Assembly (NCBI RefSeq): GCF_014654205.1
Contig: NZ_BNAW01000039.1
Coordinates: 22,162-86,161, forward strand
Source: Amycolatopsis bullii
GTDB lineage: Bacteria > Actinomycetota > Actinomycetes > Mycobacteriales > Pseudonocardiaceae
Length of the DNA stretch: 64,000 bases
Reading direction: 5' to 3'
In this document: positions 50,275 to 59,147 of the stretch, one piece after another
Position numbering within the stretch: position 1 is the first letter of the stretch
How the letters are laid out: each line of letters starts with the position of its first letter
The notes under the pieces: generated by a model
What the model saw: only the letters and a program-made list of their open reading frames with translations
Told to the model about the DNA's origin: nothing
The model's database searches: none
Made by a program: the position numbers and the translations under genes

Positions 50275-51536
50275 CCGCGGGCCCAGGGCAGGTACTCGCG
50301 GTTGATCTGCACCAGCGAATCGGCCAGCGTGTCGGCCTTCGAGTACTGGCCGACCAGCGGGTGTGCGAGCAACGCGTCGGCCACGCGGTCGCGGCCGCCC
50401 TTCAGCGCCGCTTCCAAAGCCAGGAACTCGTAGGACGTCGTCGCCGCGATGAGCCCGGCGAACCGCTGCTCGACCGGCGGCTGCGGGATCGGCGTCGCCC
50501 CCTTCGAGTCCACAACGGACCGTGCCTCGATGACGGCGTCGTCCGGGAGGAACGGGAAGGTGCCGTCGTTGCGGACGTTCACCACGTGCTCCTCGGCCGG
50601 GCCGCCCGCGGTCAGCGCGTGCACCAGCTGCACGGCCGCCTCCGAGTAGTACGCCCCGCCGCGCTTTTCGAGGGACTCCGGCTTGGTGTTCTGGTCCGGG
50701 TCCAGGTAGATCTTCAGCAGCTCTTCCTCGACGTCGGAGACGACGTCCGCGCGCGGCCGCTCGGTGCGCTGCTTGGTGACCTGTTCGTCGTGCGCGTAGA
50801 AGTACTTCAGGTAGTACGACGGCACGACGTTCATCCGCCGCAGCCACTTCTCCGGCACGCTCACCTCGTTCGACAGGTAGTCGAGGTGCTGGTCCAGCAG
50901 CTCCGGCAGCCGGTCGACGCCGTCGACGAGCGCGCCGCGCTCCCAGCTCAGGTGGTTGAGCCCGGTGTGGACGAGCTTGACGTCGTCCGCGCCGACCCCG
51001 AGCAGGCGCCCGAACTGCCGCTGCAGGTTGATGGCGACATTGCACAGCCCGACCGCGCGGTGCCCCTCGTTGAGCAGGGCCCTCGTGACGATGCCGACCG
51101 GGTTGGTGAAGTTGACGATCCACGTGTCGTCACCGGCGATCTTGCGGACGCGGTCGGCGATGTCCAGGACCACCGGGACCGTGCGCAGCGCCTTCGCCAG
51201 GCCGCCCGCGCCGGTCGTCTCCTGGCCGACGCAGCCGCAGGCGTGCGGGAACGTCTCGTCGGAGCGCCGCGCCCGCTGGCCGCCGACGCGCAGCTGGATC
51301 AGCACCGCGGAAGCGCCGTCGACGCCCTCCTCCAGCGACTGCGTGGTCTTGATCCGCGCCGGGTGGCCGGCGTGGTCGAGCAGCCGCTGGCTGAACCCGC
51401 CGACCGCCTCCACGCGGTAGGCGTCCGGGTCGACCAGCACGATCTCGTCGACGTCCAAAGTGGACCGGCGGCCGGCGATCCCGTCGATCAGCTCCGGCGT
51501 GTAGGTGGACCCGCCACCGACGACTGCCAGCTTCAT
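50271..51536 (-). CDS. GH4 6-phospho-beta-glucosidase-type enzyme
   Basis: 421 residues. N-terminal Rossmann motif VVGGGSTYTPELI; catalytic and metal ligands Cys165 (LCNVAIN) and His195 (HTGLNHLSW) as in BglT-type family 4 enzymes, which use NAD+ and Mn2+ and cleave 6-phospho-glycosides by an oxidation-elimination route. It overlaps both neighbours by ATGA. Its normal partner is a PTS; here only an ABC importer and a kinase are present. Confidence 0.9.
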   Translation of the reverse strand: MKLAVVGGGSTYTPELIDGIAGRRSTLDVDEIVLVDPDAYRVEAVGGFSQRLLDHAGHPARIKTTQSLEEGVDGASAVLIQLRVGGQRARRSDETFPHACGCVGQETTGAGGLAKALRTVPVVLDIADRVRKIAGDDTWIVNFTNPVGIVTRALLNEGHRAVGLCNVAINLQRQFGRLLGVGADDVKLVHTGLNHLSWERGALVDGVDRLPELLDQHLDYLSNEVSVPEKWLRRMNVVPSYYLKYFYAHDEQVTKQRTERPRADVVSDVEEELLKIYLDPDQNTKPESLEKRGGAYYSEAAVQLVHALTAGGPAEEHVVNVRNDGTFPFLPDDAVIEARSVVDSKGATPIPQPPVEQRFAGLIAATTSYEFLALEAALKGGRDRVADALLAHPLVGQYSKADTLADSLVQINREYLPWARG

Positions 51537-52423
51537 CCCTTGACCCCCGTGAATGTGATGCCCTTGACGAACGACTTCTGCGCGAACACGAACAGCACGA
51601 TCACCGGCGCCATGATCAGCGCGGTCGCCGCCATCGTCATGTTCCACTCGACGTGGTGCATGCCGCGGAAGGAGGCGATGGCCAGCGAAAGCGGCCAGTG
51701 GTCCTGGTTCTCGCCGGTGTAGAGCAGCGGCCCGAAGTAGTCGTTCCAGGTGAACAGGAAGCAGAACATGGCGGTGGCCGCGATCCCGGGCTTGGCCATC
51801 GGGATGAGCACGCGGTACATCGCCTGGAACTCGTTGCAGCCGTCAATCTTCGCCGCTTCGAGGTAGTCCTTCGGGATGGTGAGGAAGAACTGCCGGAGCA
51901 GGAAGATCGAGAACGCGTCGAAGAAGAAGTACGGCACGATCAGCGGCACCAGCGTGCCGGTGAGGCCCATCCGGACCCACAGGTCGTACAGCGGCACGAC
52001 GGTGACCTGCGGCGGCAGCAGCATCGCCGCCACGGTCAGCATGAAGAACAGGTTCTGCCCGCGCCACTTGAGCTTCGCCAGCGCGTACGCCGCTGGGATC
52101 GCCGAAAGCAGTGCCCCCGCCGTGGCCAGGGCCGAATACAGCAGGCTGTTGCCGAAGTATTCGAGCAGCGGCGCCTTCTGGAACACCTTGACGAAGTTCT
52201 CGAAGTGCCATTCGCTCGGCCACAGGCTCGCCGTCATCGCCTGGTCGCTCTTCATCACCGCGGTGAGGAAGACGAACAGGATCGGCAGCATGAAGATCAC
52301 GCCGAGCGCGATCCCGATCGCGTGCGTGGCGATGAAGGACAGCCGCTTGTCCCAGTTCCGCTTGAACTTGGTCCTCGGCGGCACGCCCGCCGCTCTCTGC
52401 GGCGCTTCGGCCAACGCGGTCAT
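51533..52423 (-). CDS. carbohydrate ABC transporter permease (MalG/DasC type)
   Basis: 296 residues, about six membrane helices, EAA loop EAAKIDGCNEFQAMYRVLIP, typical CUT1 second permease. AGGAGGAGGGGG precedes ATG 52423. Coupled by ATGA to the first permease and to the GH4 gene. No ATPase gene is encoded in the operon, so a shared MsiK-type ATPase elsewhere is expected. Confidence 0.9.
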   Translation of the reverse strand: MTALAEAPQRAAGVPPRTKFKRNWDKRLSFIATHAIGIALGVIFMLPILFVFLTAVMKSDQAMTASLWPSEWHFENFVKVFQKAPLLEYFGNSLLYSALATAGALLSAIPAAYALAKLKWRGQNLFFMLTVAAMLLPPQVTVVPLYDLWVRMGLTGTLVPLIVPYFFFDAFSIFLLRQFFLTIPKDYLEAAKIDGCNEFQAMYRVLIPMAKPGIAATAMFCFLFTWNDYFGPLLYTGENQDHWPLSLAIASFRGMHHVEWNMTMAATALIMAPVIVLFVFAQKSFVKGITFTGVKG

Positions 52424-53415
52424 GCCCCCTCCTCCTGGTGCTGGGACTTCCGCAGCTGCCGCACGAGAATCCACGTGAAGCCCGACGACACGATGAACAG
52501 CAGCACCGCCATCGCCGCCGCGTAGCCCATGTTGAAGTAACGGAAACCCTGGACGTACAGCCAGATCGGGTAGGTCAGCGTCGAGTTCTGCGGTGCCCCG
52601 ATGAGTTTCGAGTTGCCGGCGACGTCGGCGGTGCCCGCACTGGCGGACGACGCCACGATCGCCTGGGTGAAGAACTGCAGCGCGTAGATGATCGAGTTGA
52701 CCACGCCGAACAGCAGCACCGGCGAGATCGACGGCAGCGTGACGTGCCAAAACCGGCGGACCGGGCCGGCGCCGTCGAGTTCGGCGGCTTCGTACTGCTC
52801 GCTGGGGACGTCCAGCAGCGCGGCCAGGATGATGATCATCAGCTCGCCGGAGCCCCACAGCGCCAGCAGCGTCAGCGCGGGCTTCGACATCTCCGGGCTG
52901 TTGAACCACAGGCCGCCGTCGATGCCGACGAGCCGCAGGAACCGGTTGACCGGCCCGAACTCCGGGTTGAACACGAAGACGAACGCCAGGGTGGCGGCCG
53001 CGGGCGGGGCGAGGGTCGGCAGGTAGCAGAGCGTCCGGACCAGGCCGACGCCCGACTTGAGCCGCGCGATCACCGACGCGATGCCGAGGGAGAACACCAC
53101 GCGGCAGACCGTCAGGACGACCACCAGCCACAGCGTGTTGTACGCGGCCGTGCCCACCAGGGGCTCGGTGGTGAACATCCGGATGTAGTTGTCGAAGCCG
53201 ATGAATTCCGGCGGGTTGATCAGGTCGTAGCGGGTGAAGGAGTAGTAGACCGTGGCGATCAGCGGGTAGCCGAAGAAGATCAGGAACCCGATGAACGCCG
53301 GGGCCATGAAGAACAGGACGGTCCGGCGGCGCTTGGCCCGGCGGGCCCCCGCCCGCGCCTGGCTCGGCGCGGACGGGGTTCCCTGGGTTTTCACAGGCAC
53401 AGCGGTGGAGGTCAT
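52420..53415 (-). CDS. carbohydrate ABC transporter permease (MalF/DasB type)
   Basis: 331 residues: basic cytoplasmic start (ARAGARRAKRRRTVL), about six membrane helices, EAA loop YEAAELDGAGPVRRFWHVTLP. First permease of the CUT1 importer, coupled by ATGA overlaps to the binding protein and second permease. Confidence 0.9.
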   Translation of the reverse strand: MTSTAVPVKTQGTPSAPSQARAGARRAKRRRTVLFFMAPAFIGFLIFFGYPLIATVYYSFTRYDLINPPEFIGFDNYIRMFTTEPLVGTAAYNTLWLVVVLTVCRVVFSLGIASVIARLKSGVGLVRTLCYLPTLAPPAAATLAFVFVFNPEFGPVNRFLRLVGIDGGLWFNSPEMSKPALTLLALWGSGELMIIILAALLDVPSEQYEAAELDGAGPVRRFWHVTLPSISPVLLFGVVNSIIYALQFFTQAIVASSASAGTADVAGNSKLIGAPQNSTLTYPIWLYVQGFRYFNMGYAAAMAVLLFIVSSGFTWILVRQLRKSQHQEEGA

Positions 53416-54770
53416 CCGCCCGCGCCCTTCTGCTTCAGCTCGTCGTCGATCTGCGCGTCGACCTTCTGCAGGCCCGCGGTCAGGTCGGGCACCGAGCCGG
53501 CCTGCCACTTCTCGGCGAAGTCGTTGACCGCCTTGAGGTGCGCGTCGCCGATCGGGGTGGTCTGGTTGGCGACCAGCTTGCCGCTGTCGTAGATGTCGAG
53601 GAACGTCTTGAACTGCGGCTGCAGGTCCAGCTTCGGCGAGGTCAGCGATGCCTTGGTGCTGGGCACGTTCTTCAGGCCGTTGGCCATGTCCACCAGCGTG
53701 TCGGTGTCCAGGGTGACCTGCTTGACGAGCTCCCACGCGGCGCCGGGGTTCTTGGCGCCCTTGGGGATGGCGATGATGGTGCCGGTGGTGAAGCCGCCGC
53801 CGTAGTGGTCGGCCATGCTGTCGAGCACCGGGGCGGGCGCGGTCCCGTAGTTGACGTCGGGCGCCTGGTCCTTGAGGAACGCGGTGCGGAACTCGCCGTC
53901 GTAGATCATCGCCAGCTTCTTCTTGTGGAAGCCGTGGTCGGCGGAGTACTCGTCGCCGAGGCCGGCCTTGAACTGCTCGACCTTGTCGTGGCCGCCGTAG
54001 AAGTCGATCAGCTGCTTCTGGAACTCGAACATCGCCTTCCAGCCGGGGTTGGTGGCGAGGTCGGACTTGCCGTCCGGGCCGAGGAAGGGCGCGCCGAAGT
54101 TCGGCGCCCAGTACTGGGCCTGGTTGGCGTAGAACGGCATCGAGGGCAGGAAGCCGGCGACCTTGATCGAGCCGTCCGGGTTGAACTCGGTCAGCTTCTT
54201 GGTCGCCTCGAACAGCTCCGACGTGGTCTTCGGCGGCGAGCTGATGCCCTTCGCCGCGAACATGTCCTTGTTGTAGTAGAGCCCGTAGACGTCGGCGAGC
54301 ATCGGCATCGCGCACCGCTTGCCCTGGTACTCGGTGTAGTTGCGGACCGCGTCCGGGATCTGGGTCAGGTCGATCTTGTCGCGCTCGATGTAGGGCTTGA
54401 GGTCCTGGAAGCTGCCGGTGGAGCACCAGGCACCGAGGTTGTCGGTGTAGAACGAGATCGCGACGTCGGGTGGGTTGCCGCCGCGGATCGACTGGGTGAG
54501 CTTGTCGTCGTCCTGGTTGCCCTCGTGCTTGATCTCGATGTTCGGGAACTTCGCCTTGAGCTTGTTGAGGCCCGCGGTGACCACGCCGTACTCGCGGTCG
54601 GTGAACTTGGAGTACACGGTGATCGTGAGCTTGTCGTCCTTGCCGGGTGCGGCCGCGGCGTCCTTCGTGGACGGTGCGGCGGCGCCGGAACAGGCGCTGG
54701 TCAGCAGGACGGACGCCGCGGCGGCGGCCACCAGCAGGGCGCCACGGCGGGTCCGGGTGGTCGGGGGCAT
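53412..54770 (-). CDS. sugar-binding lipoprotein of ABC importer
   Basis: 452 residues. Twin basic start, hydrophobic stretch and lipobox LLTSAC with Cys27. Mature domain of the CUT1 solute-binding type (KLTITVYSKFTDREY..., FPNIEIKHEGNQDDDKLTQSIRGG...DVAISF, MPMLADVYGLYYNKDMF). I use ATG 54770, which has AGGAGGAGGGCC before it; ATG 54785 would consume that ribosome site as codons. Ligand is likely a glucosyl or N-acetylglucosaminyl oligosaccharide given the downstream enzymes. Confidence 0.88.
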   Translation of the reverse strand: MPPTTRTRRGALLVAAAAASVLLTSACSGAAAPSTKDAAAAPGKDDKLTITVYSKFTDREYGVVTAGLNKLKAKFPNIEIKHEGNQDDDKLTQSIRGGNPPDVAISFYTDNLGAWCSTGSFQDLKPYIERDKIDLTQIPDAVRNYTEYQGKRCAMPMLADVYGLYYNKDMFAAKGISSPPKTTSELFEATKKLTEFNPDGSIKVAGFLPSMPFYANQAQYWAPNFGAPFLGPDGKSDLATNPGWKAMFEFQKQLIDFYGGHDKVEQFKAGLGDEYSADHGFHKKKLAMIYDGEFRTAFLKDQAPDVNYGTAPAPVLDSMADHYGGGFTTGTIIAIPKGAKNPGAAWELVKQVTLDTDTLVDMANGLKNVPSTKASLTSPKLDLQPQFKTFLDIYDSGKLVANQTTPIGDAHLKAVNDFAEKWQAGSVPDLTAGLQKVDAQIDDELKQKGAGG

Positions 54771-54781
54771 GGCCCTCCTCC

Positions 54782-56014
54782 TCATCGGTTGGGGCTGGTC
54801 GGTCGGGGACGGGTGCTGTCGCCCTCGGGCCTGCGCGACCCGAGGAGCGTGGGGGTGACGACGCCGAAGACGTCCTCACGGGTGGTGGCGAGCGCCGACT
54901 GCAGCGCGCCCGCGCGAACGGCGTTGCCCTGCACCGAAGCGCAGCCGACGGGCGTGCGCGGCAGGACGAGTTCGTGCAGCTTCTCCTGCACGAGCGCGGC
55001 GAACTCCTCGCCACCGGCCCGGCTGGTGTCGCCGCAGAGGAGCACGAGCTGCGGGTCGGCGACGGCGACGAGGTTCGCGACGCCCCCGGCGACCCGCTTG
55101 GCGAGATCGTGCCGGAAGGGATGGTCCGGTCCGGTCTTCGCCACGGCGTCCCAGGCGGTATCGGCCTGGATGCCGTGGGCGGCGGCGAGCCGGCAGATGG
55201 CGGGCGAGTCGACCAGGTTGCCGAACCGGGCGCCGGCCGCGGGCCAGACGTCCCCGGTGTCCACAGTGGCCGGATCGGGCACGCGCATCCAGTCGATCTC
55301 GCCACCGCCGCCGGTGGCGCCGCGCAGCAGCCGCCGCCCGATCACGACGGCACCGCCGACACCCTCGGACAGCCAGACCATGACGAAGTCGTCGACGTCC
55401 TGGGCCATCCCGACGGTCATCTCCTCGACGGCGACGAGGTTGACGTCGTTCTCGATGAGGACGTCGACCCCGAGTTCGTCGCTGAGCTTCTGCGGGACGT
55501 CGAAGCCGAGCCAGCCGGGGATGTGCGGCGCGGAGGAGAGCAGGCCGGTCCGCGGATCGAACGCCCCCTGCGCGCCGATCACGACGTGGGCCAGGTCTTC
55601 TCGTTCGATCCCGGCTTCTTCGGCGACCTTTTGGAGGGCTTCGCCGAAGGTCCCGACGACGTCGGCCCCGGCGTGCACGGGCAGCGGGGTGCGGTACTCG
55701 GCGAGCACGACCCCGGCCACATCCGCGACGACGAAGTCCGCAACGTGCGGCGTGAGATCGACGGCGGCGACGAAGGCGAGGCCGCCGTTGGCCGCCCAGA
55801 GCTGGGCGCGGGGTCCCCGGCCGCCCCCTCGTACGCCGGCTTTCGTGACGAGGTTGTCCAGCTCGAGCCGGGTGAGCAGCTGCGCGGTGGCGGGTTTGGA
55901 CAGCCCGATGGCGAGCTCGAGTTCGGCCCGCGTGAGCGGACCCTCCCGCAGGAGGACCTCGATGGCGGCGCGATCGTTGATCTCGCGCAGCATCCGCGGG
56001 CTACCGGCTCGCAC
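54782..56014 (-). CDS. ROK-family transcriptional repressor
   Basis: 410 residues: N-terminal winged helix (LLREGPLTRAELELAIGLSKPATAQLLTRLE) and ROK sugar-binding domain (IENDVNLVAVEE, VWLSEGVGGAVVIGRRLLRGATGGGGEIDW). The usual zinc cluster CxCGxxGC is missing after the GGGEIDW segment, as in some actinobacterial ROK regulators. GTG 56014 has GGAGG 5 bases upstream. First gene of the sugar operon, probably an autoregulatory repressor released by the imported or phosphorylated sugar. The next start is 11 bases on. Confidence 0.88.
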   Translation of the reverse strand: MRAGSPRMLREINDRAAIEVLLREGPLTRAELELAIGLSKPATAQLLTRLELDNLVTKAGVRGGGRGPRAQLWAANGGLAFVAAVDLTPHVADFVVADVAGVVLAEYRTPLPVHAGADVVGTFGEALQKVAEEAGIEREDLAHVVIGAQGAFDPRTGLLSSAPHIPGWLGFDVPQKLSDELGVDVLIENDVNLVAVEEMTVGMAQDVDDFVMVWLSEGVGGAVVIGRRLLRGATGGGGEIDWMRVPDPATVDTGDVWPAAGARFGNLVDSPAICRLAAAHGIQADTAWDAVAKTGPDHPFRHDLAKRVAGGVANLVAVADPQLVLLCGDTSRAGGEEFAALVQEKLHELVLPRTPVGCASVQGNAVRAGALQSALATTREDVFGVVTPTLLGSRRPEGDSTRPRPTSPNR

Positions 56015-56026
56015 TCGTTCCTCCGG

Positions 56027-56046
56027 ACTTAATTAGGATACTTTAC
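56027..56046 (-). promoter_or_regulatory. AT-rich promoter/operator of the sugar operon
   Basis: On the minus strand GTAAAGT and ATTAAGT repeat 13 bases apart around TATCCT, a plausible -10 at 56035-56040. The AT-rich island, 13 bases before the ROK gene, is the likely promoter and ROK operator. Confidence 0.45.
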
Positions 56047-56178
56047 AGACGGTTTCCGGGGACTGTAGTGAGCCGGGGCACAGCCGTCAACGGTCTGGTG
56101 AAACGGGCAGGTAACGCTTGGGGGTGTTGGACCAGGTGGACGGCGTACCGGTGAACGAGTTGCGCCGACCTTCGGTGG

Positions 56179-56688
56179 ATGGTCGGCGGATTTCGGCTTG
56201 CGGCGGCGGGCATGCTGGTCGTTGTGGACGTCGTGGCGCAGCGGGTGCGAACCACCTGGACCAAGCGGTCCCGTGGTGGCCCGTCGGCCGCGGTGCGCAA
56301 CCGGGTGCCGATCGCGTTCCCGCTGCCTCCGGGTGTGGAGCTCCACGAGGTGGATGTCGACGAGTCGACCGGCTTCTCGCCGCGGTTCGCGGCGCGGCCG
56401 CTGGGTGAGCTGGACGGTGTCGTGCTCCGTGAAGCGGACGGCGTGCTGTCGGTGCTGGTCACGCCATCGCCGTGGGGGATGCCGAAGCGGAACCGGCCGC
56501 GCTCGCCGGTCCGGCTGGAACGGGGCGAGTGGCTGCGCTGGCAGATCAACCAGCGCTTCGGCCCGGCCTGCTCGTGCGGCGGCGACTGGAGCTACCGGCT
56601 GGAGACGCTGAACCTGGCGTACGGAGGCCGGGCGGACTTCACGGGCAAGCCGACCCGCTCGGTCACCGAACTCGGCGACTTGCGCTGA
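56179..56688 (+). CDS. hypothetical protein
   Basis: Up to 169 residues. I do not recognise it. A basic region (TTWTKRSRGG) is followed by a beta-rich middle (VPIAFPLPPGVELHEVDVDE, GELDGVVLREADGVLSVLVT) and a late CSCGGDW motif with two cysteines. The start is uncertain: ATG 56179, ATG 56212 and GTG 56224 are all in frame and none has a good ribosome site. Divergent from the sugar operon and convergent with NudC. Confidence 0.55.
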   Translation: MVGGFRLAAAGMLVVVDVVAQRVRTTWTKRSRGGPSAAVRNRVPIAFPLPPGVELHEVDVDESTGFSPRFAARPLGELDGVVLREADGVLSVLVTPSPWGMPKRNRPRSPVRLERGEWLRWQINQRFGPACSCGGDWSYRLETLNLAYGGRADFTGKPTRSVTELGDLR

Positions 56689-56704
56689 ACATCCCGGCAA
56701 CGAG

Positions 56705-56733
56705 AACGGCCCCGGCGGGAAGCCGGGGCCGTT
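56705..56733. terminator. bidirectional hairpin terminator
   Basis: AACGGCCCCGGC (56705-56716) and its exact complement (56722-56733) with a GGGAA loop, between convergent genes. Confidence 0.8.
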
Positions 56734-56751
56734 GCGACCTGTGGCGAGCGG

Positions 56752-57768
56752 TTACTCCTCCGCGTCCGCCCAGGCCTTGAGCATCACGCGGGCGATCGAC
56801 GAGTTCCCCGGCAGGATGATCTCCGCCGCCCCCTCGGCGATCGGGGTCGGCTTCGATCCCTCGGCGCGAGAGCTGTTCTCGAACGCCGCGCGCACCTCCG
56901 CCCGCGACACCCACAGCGCCTCTTCGATCTCCCCGTCCGCCGGTATCAGCGGCAGCGACCGGTCCGCCCGGGCCGTGAACCCCAGCATGATCGACCGCGG
57001 GAACGGCCACGGCTGGCTCCCGAGGTACCGCACGTCCGAGACGACCGCGCCGACCTCCTCGCGGATCTCCCGGACCACGCACGCCTCGAGGGACTCCCCC
57101 GCCTCGACGAACCCCGCCAGCACCGAATACCGCCCCGCCGGCCAGATCGGCTGGCGGGCCAGCAGGACGTGCGACCCGTTGACTCCCTCCAGCGAGTGGA
57201 CCAGGCAGATCACCGCCGGGTCCGTGCGGGGGTACTCCTCGCGGCCACACCCCGTGCACTTGCTCGCCCAGCCGAACTGGATCAGCTCCGTCGCGCTTCC
57301 GCACCGCGTGCAGAACTTCGCCTGACGCCGCCAGAAGCGCAACGCCTGGGCCGTCGTGAACAGGCCGGCCGACGTGTCGTCGAGGAGGTCTCCGTAGCCG
57401 CGCAGCTCGACCCAGACCTCGCCGTCCGCGCGGGGGACCTCCTCCACGAAACCCCAGCTGCCCGCCATCTTGACCGTGTCCGCCGAACCCGATGGGCCGC
57501 CCGGCAGCGACCAGTAGTCGACGTCCTGCCACTCGCCGAGGAACACCGCGTCCGCGGGCGGCGCCGCACCGAAGTCGATCGCCTTCCGGAACGCCAGTGC
57601 CGAGGCGCCCTCGGCGACCGGGGTGCGCCCGGCGTCGTCCAGGAGGACGACCCGGGCGTCGGCCCAGCGCGACACCAGCCGCGCGGGGTGGGTGCGCAAG
57701 TCCTCCTGTCGGTCCACTGTGGACCGGGACAGGGTCGGCAGCGCACCGAGGGTGAACGGGACGGACAT
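56752..57768 (-). CDS. nudC: NAD(H) pyrophosphatase NudC
   Basis: 338 residues. Zinc ribbon FCTRCG ... KCTGCG near residue 150-172, Nudix box (GFVEAGESLEACVVREIREEVGA; given in part) and the NADH-specific SQPWPFPRS motif are all intact. It splits NADH/NAD to AMP and NMN(H) and can decap NAD-capped RNA. Last gene of an operon with the M16 pair: its ATG shares one base with the upstream stop. Confidence 0.94.
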   Translation of the reverse strand: MSVPFTLGALPTLSRSTVDRQEDLRTHPARLVSRWADARVVLLDDAGRTPVAEGASALAFRKAIDFGAAPPADAVFLGEWQDVDYWSLPGGPSGSADTVKMAGSWGFVEEVPRADGEVWVELRGYGDLLDDTSAGLFTTAQALRFWRRQAKFCTRCGSATELIQFGWASKCTGCGREEYPRTDPAVICLVHSLEGVNGSHVLLARQPIWPAGRYSVLAGFVEAGESLEACVVREIREEVGAVVSDVRYLGSQPWPFPRSIMLGFTARADRSLPLIPADGEIEEALWVSRAEVRAAFENSSRAEGSKPTPIAEGAAEIILPGNSSIARVMLKAWADAEE

Positions 57769-59147
57769 CAGGCCGGCTCGCCCACGACGACGTCGCCGAG
57801 CGCCAGCAGCTTGCGCTCCAGCACCGCCGCGTCGCCGACCACCACGCCGGTGAACCGCTTGGGCGCGAAGTACTTCAGCGCCGCCTCGGCCACCTCGTCA
57901 GCGGTCACCGCGGCCACCCGCGCCGGGTGCTCGTTCAGCCACTCCAGGCCCAGCCCGGTCGAAGCCAGCGCCAGCACCTGCCCGGCCAGCCCGGACTGCG
58001 ACGACGTCGAGGTCAGCAGCGAGCCGATCGCGTACTGCCGCACCGACTCCAGCTCGTCGCCGGACGGCGGGACCTGGCCGAGGCGGCCCAGCTCGTAGCG
58101 GGTCTCCAGCAGCGCCGGGGCCGTCGCGTCGGTCGCGGTGTCCGCGTCGACGTTGACCACCGCCGTGCCGTCGGTGAACTCGAAGCCGGAGTGCGCGGAG
58201 TACGTGTACCCCTTGTTCTCGCGGATGTTCTCCACCAGCCGCGACGAGAAGTACCCGCCGTAGGCCAGGTTCGCCAGCTGCAGCGCCGCGTACCCCGGGT
58301 CGGTGCGCGGAATCGTCTGCGCCGACAGCCGGATCTGCGACTGCACCGCACCCGCGCGCGGCACCAGCAGGACGTTCGGCCCGGTCAGGTCCGGCAGCGG
58401 CGGCAGCCGGACGGCGGAGCGGTCCGACGCCCAGTCGCCGAGCACCTTCTCGAGGTCCCCGACCACGCCGGCCGGGTCGAGGTCGCCGACCAGCACCATG
58501 ACCGACCCCCGCGGCAGCACCGACGCCTGGTGCAGCGCCCGCACCTGCTCGGGTGTCACGACCGCGACGTCTTCGGCGCGCGGGACCTCGCGCGTGGCCG
58601 GGTGGTCGCCGTAGCGGTGCTTCTGCAGCGCCTCCCGCGCGATCGTGCGCGGCTGCGTGCGCGAGACGGCGATCCGCTCGACGAGCCGCTCCTTCTCGCG
58701 CGCGATCTCCTCGTCGGCGTAGGTCGCCCCGGTGAGGACGTCGCCGAGGACGTCGAGGAACGTCGGCAGCTTGTCGGCCAGCGCGGACCCGGTGAGCACC
58801 AGGCGCTCCGGGTCGACGCCGGCGCCGATGTCGCCGCCGATGAGGGCCAGCTCGGCGTCGATCTCGATGCGGTTGCGGCGGGCCGTGCCGGTCAGGATCG
58901 TCTCGGCGAGCACCTCGGCCGTGGCCGGGTGCAGCGCGTCGTCGCCCGCGAACGGGATCCACAGCCGCGCCTCGACCATCGGCACGGTCGCCTTGCGCAC
59001 GGCCAGCACGCGCAGGCCGTTGCTCAACACGGTGTCCACATGGGACAGGTCGGCGGCGGCCCGCTGCTCGCCGAGCGGCGGCAGCGGCCGCGGCCCCCGC
59101 GCGGTGCGGCCGATCTCCTCCGCGCTGCGGTGCGTTGCTGAAGTCAC
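57768..59147 (-). CDS. M16-family peptidase subunit lacking the zinc motif
   Basis: 459 residues of the M16 fold, but the HxxEH helix is replaced by ATAEVLAET, so it cannot bind zinc. The C-terminal R/Y substrate-binding pair is present in SRLVENIRENKGYTYSAHSG. This is the non-catalytic partner of the protein encoded just upstream, as in M16B heterodimers. Coupled by ATGA to that gene. Confidence 0.87.
   Translation of the reverse strand: MTSATHRSAEEIGRTARGPRPLPPLGEQRAAADLSHVDTVLSNGLRVLAVRKATVPMVEARLWIPFAGDDALHPATAEVLAETILTGTARRNRIEIDAELALIGGDIGAGVDPERLVLTGSALADKLPTFLDVLGDVLTGATYADEEIAREKERLVERIAVSRTQPRTIAREALQKHRYGDHPATREVPRAEDVAVVTPEQVRALHQASVLPRGSVMVLVGDLDPAGVVGDLEKVLGDWASDRSAVRLPPLPDLTGPNVLLVPRAGAVQSQIRLSAQTIPRTDPGYAALQLANLAYGGYFSSRLVENIRENKGYTYSAHSGFEFTDGTAVVNVDADTATDATAPALLETRYELGRLGQVPPSGDELESVRQYAIGSLLTSTSSQSGLAGQVLALASTGLGLEWLNEHPARVAAVTADEVAEAALKYFAPKRFTGVVVGDAAVLERKLLALGDVVVGEPA

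Noticed and set aside
54771..54785. Upstream ATG 54785 for the sugar-binding lipoprotein
   Set aside because: The intervening codons AGG AGG AGG are the ribosome site for ATG 54770.
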